9,381 bases of DNA from Paenibacillus sp. UBA6285 (GTDB lineage: Bacteria; Bacillota; Bacilli; Paenibacillales; Paenibacillaceae), in assembly GCA_002438345.1 (NCBI GenBank), contig DJUJ01000121.1:1-9381 (forward strand). The letters run 5' to 3'. The position numbers were made by a program, and so were the translations under genes. Position 1 is the stretch's first letter. Every line of letters starts with the position of its first letter. The notes under the pieces are model-generated. The model searched no databases, was not told where the DNA came from, and worked only from the letters and a program-made list of their open reading frames with translations. Below are positions 6,396 through 9,381 of this stretch, piece by piece.

Positions 6396-7439
6396 TCATT
6401 TAGTCGTCATTGCAAGCTTCATAGATAGCCTTATAGGTAGTGCAGCATTCCCCATCTGGTTCAAATCCCCCACCATAAATAAATCTTTAACCGGGTAATA
6501 AAAAGCAAAAGACCCTGTTGATCCAGAATGCCCCATTAACTCACCCTTGCCCATAAAAAGCGTAATCAACCCATCCAAAGGAATCCTCATGTAACCACTG
6601 CCATAATAGATAGGTCCCATTGACGCTTGAAGTTTATTAAATGACGTTAGTTTTTCAAATATCACTTTATTGAACAGCTCGCCACCAAAGAAAGCCTTAA
6701 TAAATATCATTAATTCACGAGCAGTGGTGATACAGCCTCCACTCGCACGACTACTTCTAATTACTTTGGGGCGATAGATAGATTTATCCTTATAATAGAT
6801 ATTTGGTATAAAATCATTTTCATGTTCAGGGAGATATGTACTCTCGAGTGCTAGTGGTTCAAATATGTATTTCTTATACGCTTCAGCTAATGTTGTATTT
6901 GTTGCTTTCTCAATGATTTCACCAAGCATGTCAAAGTTTATATCGGCATAGTATGCTTTTCGCTTAGTGCGAGGTGCAAAATGTGGCTTCAGGTTCTTTA
7001 CCAGCACCATCTGCTCACTGAAGGTTGTGTAATAATCCTCCTCAATGGCACGACTCTTAGCACTATCTTTTCCTTCCTCAAACACATCCGGTAACCCACT
7101 GACCTGAAACAACAAATCGGATATAGTCAGATCAAAAGAATATTCCTTGCCTCCATACACATGTATACTGCTTAACACCGCATTATCAAAATAATTACTA
7201 AGCTTATCTTCCAAGGAAAGTTCACCTTTCTCTAGTAAAGCCAAAATACAAGTTGTAGTAAATAGCTTGGTAATGCTGGCCATCAGTAAAGGGGAGTCAA
7301 TATCATTCCCCCCATATCCCTTACTGTAAGAGAAGTCGCCATTAGTATTCTCAACAAATAAGATTCCTTCATGAATTTGTTTAGAACTTGTGGTTTTATT
7401 AAAGATCTTTTCAATGGTTTGGATTCTTTTGGTTGTCAT
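6396..7439 (-). CDS. Beta-lactamase-fold serine hydrolase (class C / penicillin-binding-protein-like)
   Basis: Serine hydrolase of 347 residues in the class C beta-lactamase / DD-peptidase / esterase superfamily. The catalytic SxxK tetrad is S55-I-T-K58, the second motif is Y164-A-D166 (commonly YxN), and the third is H304-S-G306 followed by STG. The block VSGLPD at 113-118 is also typical. The first residues are hydrophilic: there is no signal peptide, lipobox or transmembrane segment, so the protein should stay in the cytoplasm. That argues against a role in periplasmic-side wall synthesis or drug resistance and favours an esterase or peptidase activity on an internal substrate. The ATG start is preceded by AAAGGA at 7446-7451. 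It is the first gene of the tightly spaced group running down to 4035. Its true substrate cannot be read from sequence. Confidence 0.9.
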   Translation of the reverse strand: MTTKRIQTIEKIFNKTTSSKQIHEGILFVENTNGDFSYSKGYGGNDIDSPLLMASITKLFTTTCILALLEKGELSLEDKLSNYFDNAVLSSIHVYGGKEYSFDLTISDLLFQVSGLPDVFEEGKDSAKSRAIEEDYYTTFSEQMVLVKNLKPHFAPRTKRKAYYADINFDMLGEIIEKATNTTLAEAYKKYIFEPLALESTYLPEHENDFIPNIYYKDKSIYRPKVIRSSRASGGCITTARELMIFIKAFFGGELFNKVIFEKLTSFNKLQASMGPIYYGSGYMRIPLDGLITLFMGKGELMGHSGSTGSFAFYYPVKDLFMVGDLNQMGNAALPIRLSMKLAMTTK

Positions 7440-7478
7440 GAGTTATCCTTTCATCCGATCTCTGTTTACTAGCATATT

Positions 7479-7506
7479 AGAATACAGTTATAGTTGTCTT
7501 TTCCAA
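7479..7506 (-). promoter_or_regulatory. Candidate promoter of the serine hydrolase group
   Basis: A TTGGAA at 7501-7506 and a TATTCT at 7479-7484 on the minus strand are 16 bp apart and place a start about 33 bases before the serine hydrolase ATG. Both hexamers match the vegetative consensus only partly. The remainder of 7440-7583 shows no gene. Confidence 0.25.
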
Positions 7507-7583
7507 TGAACAGTTTAAAGGACATTCAGCAATGAATAGGCCTTGGGATCGCTGTGAATGATTTGGATAATAGAACACATGAG

Positions 7584-7868
7584 TCAAACGAGATAGTCAT
7601 TTTCGAACAGGATTTCATTTAGAGGGATGGTCAATCCTACCAGTTCATTATGTCTATCTAAATATCCGAAAGTTTCTTCAACGTCTTCTTTATTCATGGC
7701 CTTCATGATGATCAAATGCTTCATGTATAATCCTGGAGGCTCCATGCAGTTATCGTGATCAAAGTTCCATTTCTGCAGGAGTAAGATATTTTCTTTTGTT
7801 AAACAAAAATAGTCTTTTGAAATCCAAACTTTTCTTCCGTGATCTCCAACAATCCTGAAATTATATGT
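7584..7868 (-). pseudogene. Open frame without a proper start, probable 5'-truncated gene remnant
   Basis: A 94-codon open frame runs between stop codons on the minus strand and ends in TGA at 7584-7586. It has coding-like composition: it begins RIVGDHGRKVWISKDYF and continues with amphipathic segments such as NKEDVEETFGYLDRHNELVG. No ATG, GTG or TTG start lies near its 5' end. The first in-frame ATG (7743-7745) would leave only 53 residues and has no ribosome binding site. An in-frame TAA at 7869-7871 closes the upstream side. I do not recognise the family. The best reading is the 3' part of a gene whose front has been lost, or a gene broken by a frameshift. Use of a rare ATT start near 7851 is possible but unlikely. 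Confidence 0.5.
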
Positions 7869-7947
7869 TTAGTTTAAAAAATCATTTATTCTTTTCGATT
7901 TATATAAACACTTAAAGCATTGAAGATCATTAATAAAAACTCACAGA

Positions 7948-8193
7948 CTACTTTCCAAACTGGAATGCAAAATATATGGTTCCTATGATTCCCGTATAAA
8001 ATAGTATCGTAATCAAAGTAACAGATTTCATTTTCCCTAAAGTAATTATTTCATCCGGTGGGATGAGTTCGTCGTCTGATATTTCATAAATGTCACCTGA
8101 GTAAACAACAAAAGAATAGGCCCAGTCCGCGCTTACAGAACGTATTGGCATTAATATAATAATGGCTAGAATTACAATAATGAACTTCTTCAT
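7948..8193 (-). CDS. Small exported or membrane protein, 81 residues
   Basis: Residues 1-21 form a signal peptide: MKK, a hydrophobic core, then a possible cleavage site after SVSA. Residues 22-56 are a short acidic outer segment, WAYSFVVYSGDIYEISDDE and following. Residues 57-77 are a hydrophobic helix. The segment after the leader resembles the beginning of small Bacillales secreted proteins of unknown function that start with a similar WAY-FVV-G-IY pattern, but here the rest is replaced by a membrane helix. A longer frame starts at 8250, overlapping the upstream gene. I reject it because GAGGAGG stands five bases before the ATG at 8191-8193. It lies 10 bp after the thioredoxin-like gene, so the two are probably co-transcribed. 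Function unknown. Confidence 0.78.
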   Translation of the reverse strand: MKKFIIVILAIIILMPIRSVSADWAYSFVVYSGDIYEISDDELIPPDEIITLGKMKSVTLITILFYTGIIGTIYFAFQFGK

Positions 8194-8203
8194 TACAACC
8201 TCC

Positions 8204-8647
8204 TCAAAAATACTCCATAAGAGTATTAAACGAACTCTCAATAACCTCAAGATCAGTCGAGCCTATAATTTGATCAAGTACTTCCCCTTCAGAATCTATA
8301 AAATACAATGTAGGAAAACCTGGTTTCCCATAAGGTTTATAGAAAGCACCTGTTTCATCTAGGAGTACGGGATAATCAATTTTGTATTTCTTAACGTACT
8401 GTTCAACTTCAGAAAGATCATCACGATAAATCGGATTAATGCCGTATATATTCACTTTATCCTTATATTTTTCATACAAAGAAACAATTTTTGGAGCATC
8501 TTCATTACAATACGGACACCAAGAGGTGAATAATACTAATACCGTTGGTTTTTCAGAAAATTTAATTTGTGTTACATCCGACTTCATTAGTTCTTTTAAT
8601 TCGATTCTCTCTGGGCTAACAGTGGATTTAGTATTGTTGTTTACCAC
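8204..8647 (-). CDS. TlpA/ResA-like thioredoxin-fold protein without a membrane anchor
   Basis: Thiol-disulfide oxidoreductase-like protein of 147 residues. The active site is W43-C-P-Y-C47 and the cis-proline motif GFPTLYFID is at 111-119, both typical of the TlpA/ResA branch (AhpC/TSA-like insertion around 70-100). Most relatives reach the outside through an N-terminal membrane anchor and are about 170 or more residues. This protein begins with a hydrophilic NNNTKSTVSPERIELKEL and lacks any leader, so as written it would act in the cytoplasm. The start is GTG (8645-8647), with AAAAGGG six bases upstream; an in-frame TGA four codons earlier rules out a longer form. A TATACT at 8680-8685 may be its -10 element. 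It heads a two-gene unit with the small membrane protein downstream. Target proteins are unknown. Confidence 0.87.
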   Translation of the reverse strand: MVNNNTKSTVSPERIELKELMKSDVTQIKFSEKPTVLVLFTSWCPYCNEDAPKIVSLYEKYKDKVNIYGINPIYRDDLSEVEQYVKKYKIDYPVLLDETGAFYKPYGKPGFPTLYFIDSEGEVLDQIIGSTDLEVIESSFNTLMEYF

Positions 8648-8747
8648 GATCCACCCTTTTCATCTTTTTTCTGCGCACTAGTATACATTCTCTTCCACTA
8701 ATCCCTTATCCTCTGCATAAAACCAATCTAAGTTCCTTCTATTTATA

Positions 8748-8793
8748 TGAAAAAAACCTCTGCTTCAGAGTATTTCATCTCTTAGGCAGGGGC
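8748..8793 (-). terminator. Intrinsic terminator of the ClbS/DfsB-like gene
   Basis: On the minus strand a stem pairs 8786-8792 with 8757-8763 (one mismatch). It continues after a 3x3 internal loop with 8779-8782 pairing 8767-8770, and is followed by seven T (8750-8756 as A on the plus strand). It lies about 30 bp after the stop codon at 8823, so it separates that gene from the thioredoxin-like unit. Confidence 0.8.
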
Positions 8794-8822
8794 TTGGTCT
8801 GCTGTTATTATGTTGAGCGAAT

Positions 8823-9338
8823 TCAATTGAGCTTTTTCCATTTACGAATCTTCGAACGAAAAGTCTTGAACGGTGCAACGGAATTGATATGAATCCATTT
8901 GATCATAGGCCATCTCGGATTATTCCCTGTCCATTTCCGGACGCCTTGCGTAAAGAGTTCTTCATCACTTAAAGAATCAATCCAGTTCTGCCATTGCTGT
9001 TCTGTTTTTTTAAATAAAGATCTTAATTCGTCTAATGAGTAGGTAGCATATGTATGATAAAAAGATTGATATAATCCGCCAAGTTGATTCCATTTATAGT
9101 CCGGTGAAGGCGTAATGACGGTTCCCCCTGCTTTTTCATTCCTATCCCATTTCATCACAAGGTTCAACCATCCCAATTGATAGGCAAGGATTTCTACAGG
9201 AGTACGATCGACCCCTTCTATACGAATGTCTTTTTGAGTATTCTCAATGCCCTCAAACTCATGATCAAGAGACAAATAGGCAGTATGTATAGCATTTTTC
9301 AATATTTCTTTAGATGGGTAGTCGTGTGTAGACATCAT
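8823..9338 (-). CDS. ClbS/DfsB-family four-helix bundle protein (DUF1706)
   Basis: Soluble helical protein of 171 residues matching the ClbS/DfsB (DUF1706, DinB-like) family. Typical features are the opening SKEILKNAIHTAYLSLDHEF, the block DRTPVEILAYQLGWLNLVMKW at 44-64, and the closing segment NSVAPFKTFRSKIRKWKK at 152-169 (here a typical Y-P-F/S-K-IRKWKK ending). ClbS, the best-known member, protects colibactin producers by opening the cyclopropane warhead; most members have no known substrate. Two ATG codons stand side by side (9336-9338 and 9333-9335); the AAAGGAG site at 9343-9349 is four bases from the first and seven from the second, so the second may be the true start. The gene is followed by its own terminator. 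No toxin-synthesis genes are in view, so a self-resistance role is not supported here. Confidence 0.88.
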   Translation of the reverse strand: MMSTHDYPSKEILKNAIHTAYLSLDHEFEGIENTQKDIRIEGVDRTPVEILAYQLGWLNLVMKWDRNEKAGGTVITPSPDYKWNQLGGLYQSFYHTYATYSLDELRSLFKKTEQQWQNWIDSLSDEELFTQGVRKWTGNNPRWPMIKWIHINSVAPFKTFRSKIRKWKKLN

Positions 9339-9381
9339 AACTCTCCTTTACGAACCTTTGTTAACCCCAGAACATCCCTCT

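Noticed and set aside
6396..7439. Antibiotic-resistance beta-lactamase
   Set aside because: There is no signal peptide, and sequence motifs are shared with esterases and peptidases of the same fold.
7869..7947. Terminator after the small membrane-protein gene
   Set aside because: The stretch is AT-rich, but no stem of useful length followed by a T run could be found.
8194..8250. N-terminal extension of the 81-residue protein to 100 residues
   Set aside because: It would overlap the upstream gene, disrupts a clean signal peptide, and lacks the strong GAGGAGG site that precedes the inner ATG.
8639..8686. Short upstream frame of 15 codons overlapping the GTG start of the TlpA/ResA-like gene
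   Set aside because: It has no convincing ribosome binding site and no hydrophobic content, so it is neither a leader peptide nor a lost membrane anchor.

Overview
The window looks like chromosomal DNA of a low-GC Gram-positive bacterium of the Bacillales, probably a Bacillaceae member. The reasons are AT-rich codons, strong AGGAGG-type ribosome binding sites, several GTG starts, and a gene set typical of that group (YeeE/YedE halves with TusA, DUF5071, ClbS/DfsB-like and TlpA/ResA-like proteins). I cannot name the species. All genes lie on the minus strand except one LysR-type regulator.

Region 1 (about 101-4250) is a sulfur-handling module. A divergent regulatory region (2974-3147) separates a LysR-type regulator (+ strand) from a four-gene minus-strand operon. 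In order of transcription the operon encodes the N-terminal half of a YeeE/YedE (TsuA-like) membrane transporter, a TusA-like sulfur carrier, the C-terminal half of the transporter, and a thioredoxin-reductase-like flavoprotein fused to a thioredoxin-fold domain. A hairpin with two alternative pairings lies just before the flavoprotein gene. A second TusA-like gene sits tail-to-tail with the regulator, 2 bp away. The inferred job is uptake of thiosulfate or another sulfane-sulfur (possibly selenium) compound, transfer of the sulfur to TusA, and reductive release by the flavoprotein, all under LysR control. The substrate is not proven by sequence.

Region 2 (4284-7439) is a run of closely spaced minus-strand genes: a beta-lactamase-fold serine hydrolase, a DUF5071 protein, a PhzF-family isomerase/epimerase and a Nudix hydrolase. 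The last two overlap by 10 bp. The second tusA-like gene follows 33 bp later, so transcription from this group may also feed it. The genes look like accessory or housekeeping functions without one obvious pathway.

Region 3 (7440-9381) holds a probable 5'-truncated gene remnant (7584-7868) and a two-gene unit made of a leaderless TlpA/ResA-like thioredoxin and an 81-residue exported or membrane protein. Upstream is a ClbS/DfsB-like (DUF1706) gene ended by a clear intrinsic terminator. The stretches 7440-7583 and 7869-7947 hold no gene that I can see. No rRNA, tRNA, CRISPR array or intact mobile element was found.
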